Shown piece by piece: positions 47,901-57,808 of a stretch of 64,000 nucleotides of DNA. A program made the position numbers and the translations under genes. The notes beneath the pieces are model-generated. The model ran no database searches, was not told the origin of the DNA, and was given only the letters and a program-made list of their open reading frames with translations. Source of the stretch: Rutstroemia sp. NJR-2017a BVV2 (lineage: Eukaryota; Ascomycota; Leotiomycetes; Helotiales; Rutstroemiaceae). The stretch is taken from the NCBI GenBank assembly GCA_002946415.1, contig NJPS01000013.1, positions 1,426,001 through 1,490,000 on the forward strand, written 5' to 3'. Each line of letters starts with the position of its first letter. Positions within the stretch are counted from its first letter, which is position 1.

Positions 47901-48379
47901 ATCTCCGCGCTCTCCGCACCTTGCAAGCGCTGTTCCCCAACACCGACCAGCACGTAATCTGGACGCAAAACGCGCTCGCACGCTGCTACCGCAAGCGCGG
48001 GCAAGCGTCGCTCGCGCTGGACTTGCATACCCAGGCTTACAATAGCATGATCTCCACGCTGGGGGCGAAACATCCGCATGCGATTTGGACGTTGTCGGAT
48101 ATGGCGCGGTGTGTGCGGCAGATGGGGAGGATGGAGGAGGCGCTGGAGTTGAGGAAAGTTGTGCTGGAGCAGCGGGTGGAGGTCTATGGCCGCAGACATC
48201 CGGATACGTTGTGGGCGATGGGGAGTCTCGGGTTGGTGTATGAGGCGTTGGGGAGTATGGTGGAGGCGTTGAGGTGCCATACTGAGGCGTATGAGGGGCA
48301 GGTGGAGATTTGGGGGAGTGAGCATCCGCATGCGAAGTGGAGTTTGATGGCGCTTTGTAGGGCGGGGTATAGTTGTTAG
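44978..48379 (+). CDS. NLR-like STAND protein: DUF7708-like, NACHT, TPR
   Basis: Five exons, 44978-45292, 45349-45541, 45592-45813, 45873-47736 and 47815-48379; 1052 residues, all phases closing. The N-terminal ~240 residues resemble the DUF7708 domain found at the front of many fungal NLRs (PAPSALVWGSLKALLLTART). The NACHT NTPase has Walker A GAPGCGKTV (304-312) and Walker B IIIDGVDECE (404-413), followed by FFSRDI, AGMFLFAKLGIETL and the winged-helix-like RPLTWPELRCALSW and LAHLSIYEYF. From about 800 to the end are roughly five 42-residue kinesin-light-chain-type TPRs (EEALELRKVVLEQRVEVYG, HPDTLWAMGSLGLVYEALGS). Fungal NLRs of this type act in heterokaryon incompatibility and are thought to sense other organisms; that role here is inferred. 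Exon 5 differs sharply in base composition from exon 4. Confidence 0.9.
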
Positions 48380-48610
48380 GCTGCAGTGTGCACAGGGTTT
48401 CTTTTGATGCTGTTTATTTATTACTATTTCCTGGGGCTGCTTTCTATGAGGAGTAGGAAGTCTTAGATGGGCTATTATTAGGGGTTTATGAGGGAGTTTC
48501 GTGATGGTGTTTGTTTTTTATAATATTTTTTTCTTCTGTAGACTATTTCAATGCTTTCTCGATATGAATCTGCTGTTGATAGACCCTCCAATGCATGTAT
48601 AGAGGTCACC
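48339..48610 (+). repeat. Duplicated segment, copy A (end of NACHT-TPR gene)
   Basis: The last ~40 coding bases and the 3' untranslated region of the NACHT-TPR gene. An imperfect copy (about 80% identical by eye) lies at 53255-53525 in the same orientation. Shared blocks include TTTGTAGGGCGGGGTATAGT, GAGTAGGAAGT, TTCTTCTGTAGACTAT and CTCCAATGCATG. Confidence 0.85.
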
Positions 48611-49556
48611 CCTGTTATCTAACCCATAATTCCCATCGCTACCACTCTTGCCTCTTCCCACACACCCCCACTAATTTACTCCAGTCTCCAAGACTCCAAG
48701 CACAACATCAACAATCACCTCATCACCTCTCTCATCTCCTTCACCAACTCCCCTATTCAATCACAATCACAAGCGCCAAAATATTTCACATAAGACCAAT
48801 ATCCATCCCAATAACAAATCCCAATCTAACGACCTAGCAATTGTCTTTCCACACTCGAGTGATCAACTCTCTAATGCAATGTTAGTAACCACCCTACTTC
48901 TAATTACTCAGAAAATGGAAAGATATGGAAACAACAACTGTGCTGTTAGGGTTCCACATCAACTAAAACTTCAAGGGTTAATACAATTAAGGACTCCAAG
49001 TAGGGATTCGCGAGTGATTGGATGAATAGTACAATTGGTAACTATTAAGGTACTAAATGCAATGATGATTTGAGTTGAGCATAAAGGCTCCATATACTAA
49101 GGAAATCCATTCGATTATATAGACCTTCGTTCTCAAGAGCCCAAGGAGCCCTGGGAGCATTCAGAATCCAACCGCTCCTCTGGGTTATGTGACCCTGAAC
49201 ATAGGGTTCTACTGTGATTGGCTATCCAATCTCTGAGCCTAAGGTCCCCATGGTCACATATTCTGTACTGGTCGTAACAATACTAAATACTATGAAGATT
49301 GGAGTTAAGTATAAAACTTTACATCCTAAAGAAATCCATCCGATTATATAGACCTTCATTCTTACTTAGGATCCCTTGGAGCCGAATTCTAGATTCTGCG
49401 GTCCCTAGGGATCCATCATATGATACTCATCGGGGTTCTACTATAACTAGCCAGTTATTGAGCCTAAGGTCCCCAGGTCACACAGTAGACCCGTAACAGG
49501 TATGGACATAGTGATCGAGATGATTGTTTCCATGATAATAATAGAATTAAAAAACT
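48380..49556. other. Intergenic between convergent NACHT-TPR and terpene synthase genes
   Basis: Begins with the duplicated 3' flank, then a C-rich, G-poor stretch (about 48600-48840), then the divergent tandem repeat at 49037-49500. No gene seen. Confidence 0.6.
49037..49500. repeat. Divergent tandem duplication, about 235-bp unit
   Basis: Two units, about 49037-49267 and 49274-49500. Both run through GTAAC..TACTAAAT, GAAATCCATYCGATTATATA, GACCTTCRTTCT, GGAGCC, GGGTTCTACT and GAGCCTAAGGTCCCC, then GTCACA. They differ by many substitutions and small indels. No transposon coding region or terminal repeat is seen. Confidence 0.75.
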
Positions 49557-51138
49557 CTATAGTTCGATTTTCAAACCATTTTGGGTAGACTTGACTTTAA
49601 GTTTGTATCGCCCAGATATAAGACTTTTATCCAAAGAGTTAGCAAGATAGTGGCTGTAGAATATTTCGGGGAGATATGCAATACCTCCAATGCAGGCTTC
49701 CAGTGCAAGCATATTGGCATCCTTCAATAAACTTCTCAAGTTGATGTAGGAGTATCTTATCGTCAGAATGATGAGCTAACATTTTCTGTGATGCTTCATC
49801 AAAAGACTTAACTGAGGATCGTACCAGCTCGAAGGCGATGTCGATAGCTGTTTGTACCGATCCATGACGCTCTGTCAATAGCGGTATCAAGGTGTCGACT
49901 TGCTGCTGTGCCTGGTAGAACGATTAAAGTCAGTATGTAGCTTGGCATAGGTCAAAAGGAAACTCGCAAGTGACTCACTATCTCCTTTTTGATGGATAAA
50001 ATGTCGTTTGTCCTGAATGAATACTTGTAAGCAGAAGTATAACTGGAAAATTACCACCACTGTGGTAGTGAAACATACGTTGATATAATCACGTTTGTTT
50101 CATCCCAAAGAACTTGCATCTCCTCTTCATGCATAATAGATGTTGGTATATCCATACCATAACAGTATCTAAATATGCTTTTAGCTAATATCATTGATGC
50201 AAACTTTGGTGAGACTCACTGGGTGAGGGCTAGACACACCCCAACGCCACTGGAGCCCATCCTTCTTTTCTGGTACTCTTCAACAGTTGGAAGCTTCCCG
50301 CTGAGCTGACTTCGCTGCTCAACATCCGTCATGTTTATAAAGAACTTCAGCTCTTTCGAGAAGGTCTGAACTTGTGCTACAAGAGTCCGTCAGTTTATGG
50401 AAAATATTACGAGGTTGGTAGAGAGTTACCAAGAGAGGACGACTGCCGAAATGCCTCTCCTATCTCCCCAAACATTGGAATAATGGCATTAGAAGGTGCC
50501 TCGACAGGTTTAGGATCATAAGAGGTGCGGAGTGATTTGTTGATATAGTTGATAGTTTCCGAACGAAATTTCGTAGCTTTCACTATATCCATACATAGTG
50601 TTGAAAACTCACAAGAATCTGTTTCTATTAAATGTTAGCTATACGGTGCCATCAAAAAAATAGTATAGAAGCATCTCTTACCATCATCCCATGCAAATAG
50701 CTAAGTAGGTAATAAGTCATTGATCACTGATGTAGGCTTTTGTGAATTCGAGGACATACCCATATAGACAGGTACGTTGCAGTTCGCAGAGTCTCGAAAT
50801 CAGCGTAGGGCCACCAAGAGGCACTAAAAAGTGCAGCATCTGCTGCTTTCATCTTTTCTAGCCGTTTTCCTTCTGGGAAAAGTCTGAGGTGTTGAGTTAG
50901 ACTGAATCTTGAAACTATTAAGAGCTTGGGCAGTTACATACATCTTAAGCTTTTGGTTAACATCATCTTCTAGTCGATCAACCTCTGGACTCACGGCCCA
51001 TGGCCATTCTCGGAACAGACTCTGTAAGTCGGGGATGTTGACACTGCGGCCCTGGAGAGATCCCAAGAGATTTTGACGAGAGTCATTTTCTTGTAAAAAC
51101 CATGGTCGCCATCGAAGAATGGATAGTATTGCGCCCAT
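49557..51138 (-). CDS. Class I terpene synthase (sesquiterpene-synthase-like)
   Basis: Nine minus-strand exons: 50942-51138, 50760-50883, 50682-50700, 50430-50624, 50220-50376, 50079-50168, 49979-50012, 49685-49911 and 49557-49623; 369 residues, all phases closing. Class I terpene synthases ionise prenyl diphosphates with Mg2+. Both metal motifs are present: D112-D-E-T-D116 after LFAW, and N262-D-x-x-S-x-x-K-x-E270-type NDILSIKKE; the C-terminal Arg-Tyr pair is in SGRYKL (353-354). Also seen: WPWAVSPEVDRLEDDVNQKL, FSASWWPYADFETLRTATYL and YACTGSLHWS. Length fits sesquiterpene synthases (330-400). Exon 3 is only 19 nt, so the Asp-rich motif is split by an intron. Product unknown. No P450 or prenyltransferase lies nearby, only a hydrolase and an oxidoreductase remnant. 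Confidence 0.9.
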
Positions 51139-51622
51139 CGTGTTAGAAGGCCATGTGAAATGAAGATAGCTTTAGACTCAAGGGGCAGCATATATACAAA
51201 TGACGGCCCAAAAGACCTACGGACGCGAAGTAGTCTCCATGGTTTCCCAGTCTTCAGTTACCGGGGACCTATCCTAGGTAGGCTTCTTATCAGCCAGCTT
51301 GTGACTGCATAACATACGAAAGGTATCAACCCACCCTGACCTGGTGAATAAGGCTTTTACTCGGCATAGGATCCATGATGGTCGACAAGTGTTATCGAAT
51401 TAGAATTTGGAAAATATGCAAGTGAGCGAGCACATAGTCGGCCGGCCATGTAGTTGATTGCTGACATCCCTACACCCCACACCCCCACACGCCGACACTG
51501 GACATAAACGAGCTTTTGGCCGACTGGCCCCTGTTTGGCACTTTTGGATACTCTTGCATGATCTCAATTTGATATTGATTAATCATACCACACCCTATGC
51601 CACCAGCTTATTCATCCGGAAA

Positions 51623-51657
51623 ATCAAAGACGGAATCAAAGACGGAATCAAAGACCG
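51623..51657. repeat. ATCAAAGACGGA tandem repeat
   Basis: Three copies of a 12-bp unit, the last with one change. Confidence 0.8.
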
Positions 51658-51915
51658 ATTCTCACAACTCACCGACTAACCGATCTGTGCCTTCCAACCG
51701 CATGCTCAGTTGAAGATTCTTCTTCCCCAGCCCGGCGTTAGGAGCGGTTCGGTCTTATTATTGGTTACGGCTAACCATGGTAACAGGCGGGGTGGTTGGA
51801 TTCCTCAAAAAAGGCACGCTTTGAGGCAATTTTCTTCTGTAAGTTAGTGACTTACTAACTGGACAAATAACAAAGCTTTTCAACACTTTCTAAACACTCT
51901 GAGTCTCCCTACGCT

Positions 51916-51975
51916 TTCATTTCCCAGCAATTCATTTCCAAGCAATTCATTTCCAAGCAATTCATTTCCAAGCAA
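51916..51975 (+). repeat. 15-bp tandem repeat in hydrolase 5' leader
   Basis: Four copies of TTCATTTCCAAGCAA, the first with C in place of A at position 10, ending 25 bp before the start codon at 52001. Confidence 0.9.
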
Positions 51976-52000
51976 GAAAGAACAAACTTGTCAAAATATC

Positions 52001-52882
52001 ATGGCAAGTTCTATCACCAGCCCCCTATCGAAGAACAAAGCCACCATTGTGATCGTACAGGGCTCTTTTCACACCCCTATACCATATAAAGCTCTTGAAG
52101 AACATCTCAGGTCTTTGGGGCATCTCACGCTTCATCCGACTTTACCAAGCTGTGCCAATATAGACGACCCTGCCTTTCCGTCAATCTCTCTTATCGATGA
52201 TGCCCTTGCTGTACGTCTCGAAATCATCCGCCAAGTCGAATACGAAAACAATCTAGTCCTGGTAGCCATGCATTCCTATGGAGGATTGGTTGGTAGCGAG
52301 GCAATTCCCGAAGAACTTACATATGTACATCGAAAGGCTAGAGGGCTGTCTGGAGGTGTAATTCATCTGTACTATTTCAGTGCCTTCGTCCTTCCCGTCG
52401 GGCAGTCGGTTCTTGGTGCTTTTGGGGAGTCTCCGAACAACGACATCAGGGTGAGCATCCATAGTATCCACTGAGTCCTCTATCAATGAAGCGATAACTA
52501 AATATAACTCAAGCCCGATGGCCGTTTTGGTATTCTCAATGGCGCTTCTATTCTCTATAATGATCTATCGGATTCCGATGCGAAGTACTGGGAGTCACAA
52601 CTCATTCTTCAGTCCCACAACGTTCAAAAGACGAAACTCTCACGTGCTGCATACAGGTACCTTCCTTCAACATATCTCATCTGCGAGAATGACCAGGCTG
52701 CCCCTTCCAAGTACCAGGAGATGTTTGCAGCTACTGCAGGTGCTCGAATTGATAGATGTAGTGCAGGACATTCAGCAATGTTGAGTCAAACTACATTTCT
52801 TGCAGAGAAGATTTCCGCAGCAGCTGAACTGGCTGTTCAGGAGGCAAGCGATGGTACCTCCGAGGGGACTATATTCCCATAG
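52001..52882 (+). CDS. Alpha/beta hydrolase (esterase-like)
   Basis: Two exons, 52001-52450 and 52514-52882; 272 residues. A compact alpha/beta hydrolase of the type that opens with ATIVIVQGSFHTP. The likely triad is Ser 92 (AMHSYGGLVG), Asp 210 (LICENDQAAP) and His 236 (SAGHSAML). No signal peptide, so probably cytosolic. Substrate unknown; relatives act on small esters and on secondary metabolites. It diverges from the terpene synthase, which makes a shared pathway possible but unproven. The stop codon TAG (52880-52882) is followed in the same frame by the oxidoreductase remnant. The intron has a GTGAGC donor and an unusual CTCAAG acceptor. Confidence 0.85.
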
Positions 52883-53263
52883 GTCTATGGGAACCTCCTA
52901 TCTCCGCCGCTGATCAGGAACGCAAAATATCGGTCCTTGGAGGCAAGATTTCCTGCTGACTGGCCAGACATCGAATATCTGATCCTTGATGCGTATTTCG
53001 GCTCTGGTACAGATAGTAGCGTAAGGGTCGCAAACGGCAAACAGTATGTCGCCGCATCAGTTGGCATTGTCGCCACTTTCTCCCGAGGGAATGCAACCAT
53101 TTCCTCCTCCGATGCGTCTCGAAATCCAGTAATGAACCCGAATTGGCTTAGTGACCCACGGGACCAAGGTATTGCAGTTGCGGCATTCAAACGAGGAAGA
53201 CAATTCTTCGAGACCGAAGCAATGAAGCCTGGGGTAATGCAAGAGGCGTTCCCAGGAGTTTGA
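52883..53263 (+). pseudogene. GMC oxidoreductase remnant
   Basis: An open stretch directly after the hydrolase stop, in the same frame, reads GNLLSPPLIRNAKY, then FPADWPDIEYLILDAYFGSG, then ATFSRGNATISSSDASRNPV and MNPNWLSDPRDQGIAVAAFK. This is the middle and part of the substrate-binding C-terminal region of FAD-dependent glucose-methanol-choline oxidoreductases. The FAD-binding N-terminus and the C-terminal block with the catalytic His are missing. The frame ends at TGA exactly where the copied NACHT-TPR 3' segment begins (53255). It is therefore a fragment cut at both ends. Confidence 0.8.
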
Positions 53264-53525
53264 TGACGCTTTGTAGGGCGGGGTATAGTTGTTAGGCTGG
53301 AGTGTGGAGAGGGCTTCTTGCGATGCTGTTTACGTGTATTTATTATTGTTGCGCTACTCTTTCAGGGGAGTAGGAAGTGTCCGATGAGCTATGATTAGGG
53401 GGGCTTTGACGGCGTTTCGCGATGGGCATCTTTGTATACTCATCATTTCTTCTGTAGACTATCTTAATGCTTTCTGGAAAGTAATCTGCTGTTAATAAAG
53501 CTCCAATGCATGCATAGAGATCACC
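53255..53525 (+). repeat. Duplicated segment, copy B
   Basis: Imperfect copy of 48339-48610, starting at GGAGTTTGATG and ending at ATCACC. Several positions have C where copy A has T. It replaces the expected end of the GMC oxidoreductase gene. Confidence 0.85.
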
Positions 53526-54756
53526 ACAAATCACGAGTGGGATCTCGAGCTCGAATTGCCCTCATCGTTCTGAACGCGTCCAAGACGTCCAAGCCAAGAG
53601 CGGGGTAACTATTTCCGAATGACTGAAAATCGTCTTGTCGTTGGAAGTCACACTTTTGCAAGCAATAATCATTCGCAGTAACAATACTGCAAAGTCCATG
53701 ACTTATTTGATCGCGGCATAGCAACCAGTGATGATCTTCTAGTTGGTGGAGGTGGGGTAGCTATTAATAGAGACACCAAGATTACAGGGGTTGATTGGTT
53801 CCTCCGCAGATTGTCTCTGTGTAACGACAACAACGGCAAACTTCCAACGATCTTAACCAGGCCAAATTCTGCCACCAACAAACCAGAAGCCAATACAAGG
53901 GACAAGAGAACTACATGAAAATGTTTCTATATGGCTAGAGCGTCTCATAGGTTCAGCCGCACCACATTTCGCGTCTAGGCCCATGTTTCAAAATGCCTTG
54001 CAAACGCAAAATTTACACAAGCGCTTAATCCCCGACCAAGCCAAGTGTCTCTCATCCAACGAAAATGCTAAGATCTACGACGCATTACCATTGATGCCGG
54101 TCGCGCGGCTCTTCCACGTGTGCCCCATACCAGAACTGCAATGACTGGTCTTCGTGCATTCAATCTGAGAACAGGTCGCTTCAGATACCACCGGCCTCGC
54201 AAACGACCAGTTAGCGGTTCATATCCCATTGGACAGCTCAGCGCATGTCACGACATCTAGACGTCTCATCAATTTATAGAGTCAGGTTTGTATGTGCTTC
54301 ATCGGATCTACATATCCTGGATCGATGAACCAAATGGTCTAGATTCATGGAGAGAGATGAATGAAGATGAGTATATAATGATATGTTCATACCACCATTG
54401 TTTGCTTCTATCATCATCTCATTCATCAGTCTCTTCATCTCCTACAATCATCTCTTTTATATTTCCGTCTTTTCTTTTTGGCTAGGACCAGTTCTTGGAC
54501 ATTCTCTTCAAAGAAATACTATCATTCTTAAGCTGCTAGATCAGCCATAACTTTCACTTTTCTTCGTGGTCCAGCCGTTTTCTAGGAAAGCACACACGCT
54601 CTCTACAGCTTGACAGCTCGATAGCAAGTTCATCAGTTCATTCTTGCACACAGTCAGAAGATATCTCTTGAAAACTTTCATCGTTCGATTTCACGACTCA
54701 GTCCACCATCTACAAAAGTCTTAATACGCTCAGTCCATCCTCCAAACCATTTCATA
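53526..54756. other. Intergenic after the mosaic locus
   Basis: Open frames on the minus strand between 53.5 and 53.9 kb contain some Cys but many stops and no motif. The right end is a CT-rich leader for the MARVEL-like gene. Nothing firm. Confidence 0.45.
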
Positions 54757-55370
54757 ATGCCTTTCCCAAAGAACTACGGTGCTCTCGGAGCTTCCTTCAC
54801 AATCGCTCGTATCCTACAAGCTGTCTGCCTCATCGCGATCCTCGGCATGACCGCCAACTTCATCAGTGAAATCAACGCCGTCGACCAAGTTCCGCCCAAG
54901 GTCCTCGTGGGAACTCTCAGTGTCGTATGTCTACCCGATCTCCGAGCTACCAATTATTTCATACTAACCCATAACAGGTTTGCATTGCCGTTCTATATAT
55001 CGCCATCTCCTACATCCTCTACTTCGACTCCATGCTCCCCTTCCTCGTCTCCACTGGAGCCGACTCCCTCTTCCTCATCGCCCTCATCGTTGTCGCTGTC
55101 ACAGTCGGCAAACCACTCTCTTACCTCGACTGCCCCGCCCTACCAAACGACGGCGTCACAGCCGCATTCCTCGATTCGGCGCTTGCCAATCTTTCCAAGA
55201 TTAATTACTGGGTTTGGGCTGGTGCCGCCAAGACTACCTGCTACGAATTGAAGGCTGTTTGGGGTTTCAGCATTGCTCTGTGTGTGCTGTTCGCTTTCAG
55301 CAGCATCATCAGCGCTTGCTTGTGGAAGAAGCAGAAGATGTTTGTCAAGAAGGATATTGAGGGATTCTAA
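54757..55370 (+). CDS. MARVEL-like four-span membrane protein
   Basis: Two exons, 54757-54924 and 54978-55370; 186 residues. Four hydrophobic segments at about 13-36, 49-71, 77-100 and 149-171, a two-Cys loop between the third and fourth (YLDCPALPNDG and AAKTTCYEL), and a short Lys-rich cytosolic tail (KKQKMFVKKDIEGF). This is the pattern of fungal MARVEL-domain plasma-membrane proteins, related in layout to Nce102-type eisosome proteins. The donor is GTATGT and the acceptor AACAG. A specific role cannot be read from sequence. Confidence 0.82.
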
Positions 55371-56842
55371 ATTCCCTATGTGAATTGGATGAGACCGGAC
55401 GCTCATCGCTCTAATCACAAGAAGGGAAAAAACGCCATGTGTCTACGTGGCGGCGCATGAAAAAGGGGCGAGGAAATAATGTGGTAGACAAAAAATTGGG
55501 CCTCACTCATGATTGAGAGGATTTTCTTTTGTTTTGCTTTTCTGGCATCTTGGGTAATGTTTGTTATTTGTTAGAGATGATGGGATTGTGGTAATGATAA
55601 ATGGAATGATACACGATGACATTGAGTTGTTTCTGTTTCGCATTCCCGATGGTATGACATGATGTGACATAACATGATTTGGCCAATATCGTTTCAGCTG
55701 ATTACTTCGAGAACGTACGGATTTCCTTTAGTCAAGACTAAGCTGATGTTGTGGTCTGCTTGCTGTGCGATGTAGCCAAGAACTTTGAGGCAGAGTTACA
55801 GCTTGGTACTGTTGGCGAAAGTTATCGCGTGTGTCCTCCGGATGAAAGCAGACTGGCTGTGCGAAGCAATAGTATACAGATATACCGCACTAGTACAGCT
55901 AGATAAATGGATTCCCGGAAGACAAACTCGAGTATCACAGCACAGAACAACGGACCTCGGGGCTCTCATACTTTCGCGTACGACGCTGTACGCACAGAAT
56001 GACAACTCAAAATATCACTATTGCCATCTCACCCAATGAAAGCGGCCGTATCCAGCCCGACGACTCTTTTCGTAGACCAACAAGGGCCCTCCCCATAGTA
56101 AGGCAGGCATTTCATAGGTTTCCCAAATTCTAGGTCCTGTCTACATGCCGAGATGATCCAAAAAGAAACAACCACAATCCAACAATTCCAAATATCCAGA
56201 ATAGATCTTTTCCCCCCTCAACCACTCACTATATGTAGATTGCCAATTAATCTGCTTATGCTTACATGTGATGGATGAATGACAAAGAACGCGACGGTAC
56301 AAATATAACATCTCGGCATCTGAGGGATTAGTAGGCGATAGAGTAGTACCCGTAGCAAAATTAAACCTCCTACCGAGTACCCAAAGATGCACCATTTATA
56401 TCCACCAAGAGCTGATTAGTCCGTTTGGAGCGGTCGTGCGTGGGAATAGATTGGGCCCTTGTCCGGTTACGACAACACTGCAGAGAGATCAGCAAGGGCT
56501 GAGCTCACGTCAGATGCACAGTCTACTTCGTAAGTGGTTAAATTCACTAAGGTAGGTGGGTGGGTGGCAGGCCCAGGGTGATGGGTATAAGCTGGATGAA
56601 TTCGTTTTGTGTCGCCAGTCGGAATTACTGTATTGTATGTGAATCTTTTCATCATCGATTGCGACTGTGAGAGCGATTGATTGTGTCTACGCTCTAGTGC
56701 GCAAGGAGTCGTAATCGAACAGGACGAAGATTGAGGATATCGTACATATTTTACGACTTTGCGACGACGATACGATACAATCTGATATAAACAACATCCG
56801 ACACAATTCAATAGAAGAAAGCAGCAGACAAACCCCTCCAAA
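55371..56842. other. Intergenic
   Basis: About 1.5 kb without a supported gene: 3' flank of the MARVEL-like gene, then the promoter and leader of the 56843 gene. Short frames on both strands lack motifs. Confidence 0.5.
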
Positions 56843-57808
56843 ATGGCCAAAACAATCTTCACAACCATCACCCCTCTCCCCTCCAACATCTCGCGTGAAA
56901 CCGTCCTCTCCACCCTCCACGACCACCTCGAAATGATCGACCTCAACCCCTCCCACACCTCCCGCGTCCCCAGCAAACCCCCTCCGACCGCCACCCCCGA
57001 AGAATACCACTGCCAATGGTACACCATAACCGACACGGTCTCCTACCTCCCCGCCAACCTCATCACCGGCACGGTATCCTTCTCCGCCTGTTTCCACGAC
57101 CTCGCCAACGGCCTGCAAACCCACTGCTACGCGCCCATGGGCCTGGACATCAAAGAGAAATGGACCATCGGCGGCAACGCGCCCGGGGAGCCCATCGCCC
57201 CCCGCGAAATCGGCATCAACGCTCCCGTGGAAGGGCTCTACCTCCGTGAGGATGTCACCATGAAGTGCAATTTCCTGCTGACGAAGTTTGTGCGCAAGAC
57301 GCTGCAGGAGTCGTTGAAGGCGCTGGTGGCGAGGCTGGTGGTGAAGGCGCAGCTGGAGGAGGCGGAGGAGAGGAATCGGAGACTGACGATGGGGACGTAT
57401 GAGGGGGGGTTGGCGAGTCCGCCGTTGAGTCCGCCGTTGAGGAGTCCGGGGATGGGTAGTATGAATGCGGGTGTGGGCTTGGGAGTGGGGGTGGGGAGGG
57501 CGGAGAGTAGAGCCAGCTCGTATAGTGGGTATAGTGGGCGCAGTGAGTCGACGATGATGACGCCGCCGCAGAGCGCGGGTTATCCGTCGGAGAAGTGGAT
57601 TGAGGCGCAGGGTCAGCGAATGGGGATGCAGCAGCAGCAGCAGCAGCAGCAGGGATATCAACCACAGGGAGGGAGGAAGAGCTACGGTGGGTATGAGTCG
57701 GGACGGATGCCGATCAAGGAGAACCGGACATCGTATCCGGGGTATGGGAACAAACCGGAGATGATTGCGGAAATGGAGGCGCCGGGTGCGCCGGTTGAGC
57801 TTCCTTAA
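56843..57808 (+). CDS. DUF7053-like fungal protein with poly-Gln
   Basis: Single-exon frame of 321 codons from ATG 56843. The first ~175 residues match my recollection of the fungal DUF7053 domain: EEYHCQWYTITDTVSYLPAN, FSACFHDLANGLQTHCYAP, GLDIKEKWTIGG, GLYLREDVTMKCNFLLTKFV. The domain's function is unknown; its form suggests a lipid- or ligand-binding fold. The rest is low-complexity, Gly/Ser/Tyr-rich with eight Gln (57632-57655). The coding strand is strongly C-rich to about 57245 and strongly G-rich afterwards. Confidence 0.83.
   Translation: MAKTIFTTITPLPSNISRETVLSTLHDHLEMIDLNPSHTSRVPSKPPPTATPEEYHCQWYTITDTVSYLPANLITGTVSFSACFHDLANGLQTHCYAPMGLDIKEKWTIGGNAPGEPIAPREIGINAPVEGLYLREDVTMKCNFLLTKFVRKTLQESLKALVARLVVKAQLEEAEERNRRLTMGTYEGGLASPPLSPPLRSPGMGSMNAGVGLGVGVGRAESRASSYSGYSGRSESTMMTPPQSAGYPSEKWIEAQGQRMGMQQQQQQQQGYQPQGGRKSYGGYESGRMPIKENRTSYPGYGNKPEMIAEMEAPGAPVELP

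Larger units (their letters stand above)
51139..52000. other. Divergent region, terpene synthase / hydrolase
   Basis: About 860 bp between head-to-head genes. Holds a three-copy ATCAAAGACGGA repeat and the 15-bp tandem repeat in the hydrolase leader. A shared promoter would fit co-expression of the two genes but no binding site is evident. Confidence 0.5.

Noticed and set aside
53521..53905. Cys-containing minus-strand frames suggesting a LysM or small secreted protein
   Set aside because: Several stops, no full motif or signal peptide; too weak to list.
56687..57661. 324-codon minus-strand frame opposite the DUF7053-like gene
   Set aside because: Arg/His/Leu-rich translation of the skewed antisense strand; the plus frame has conserved domain sequence.
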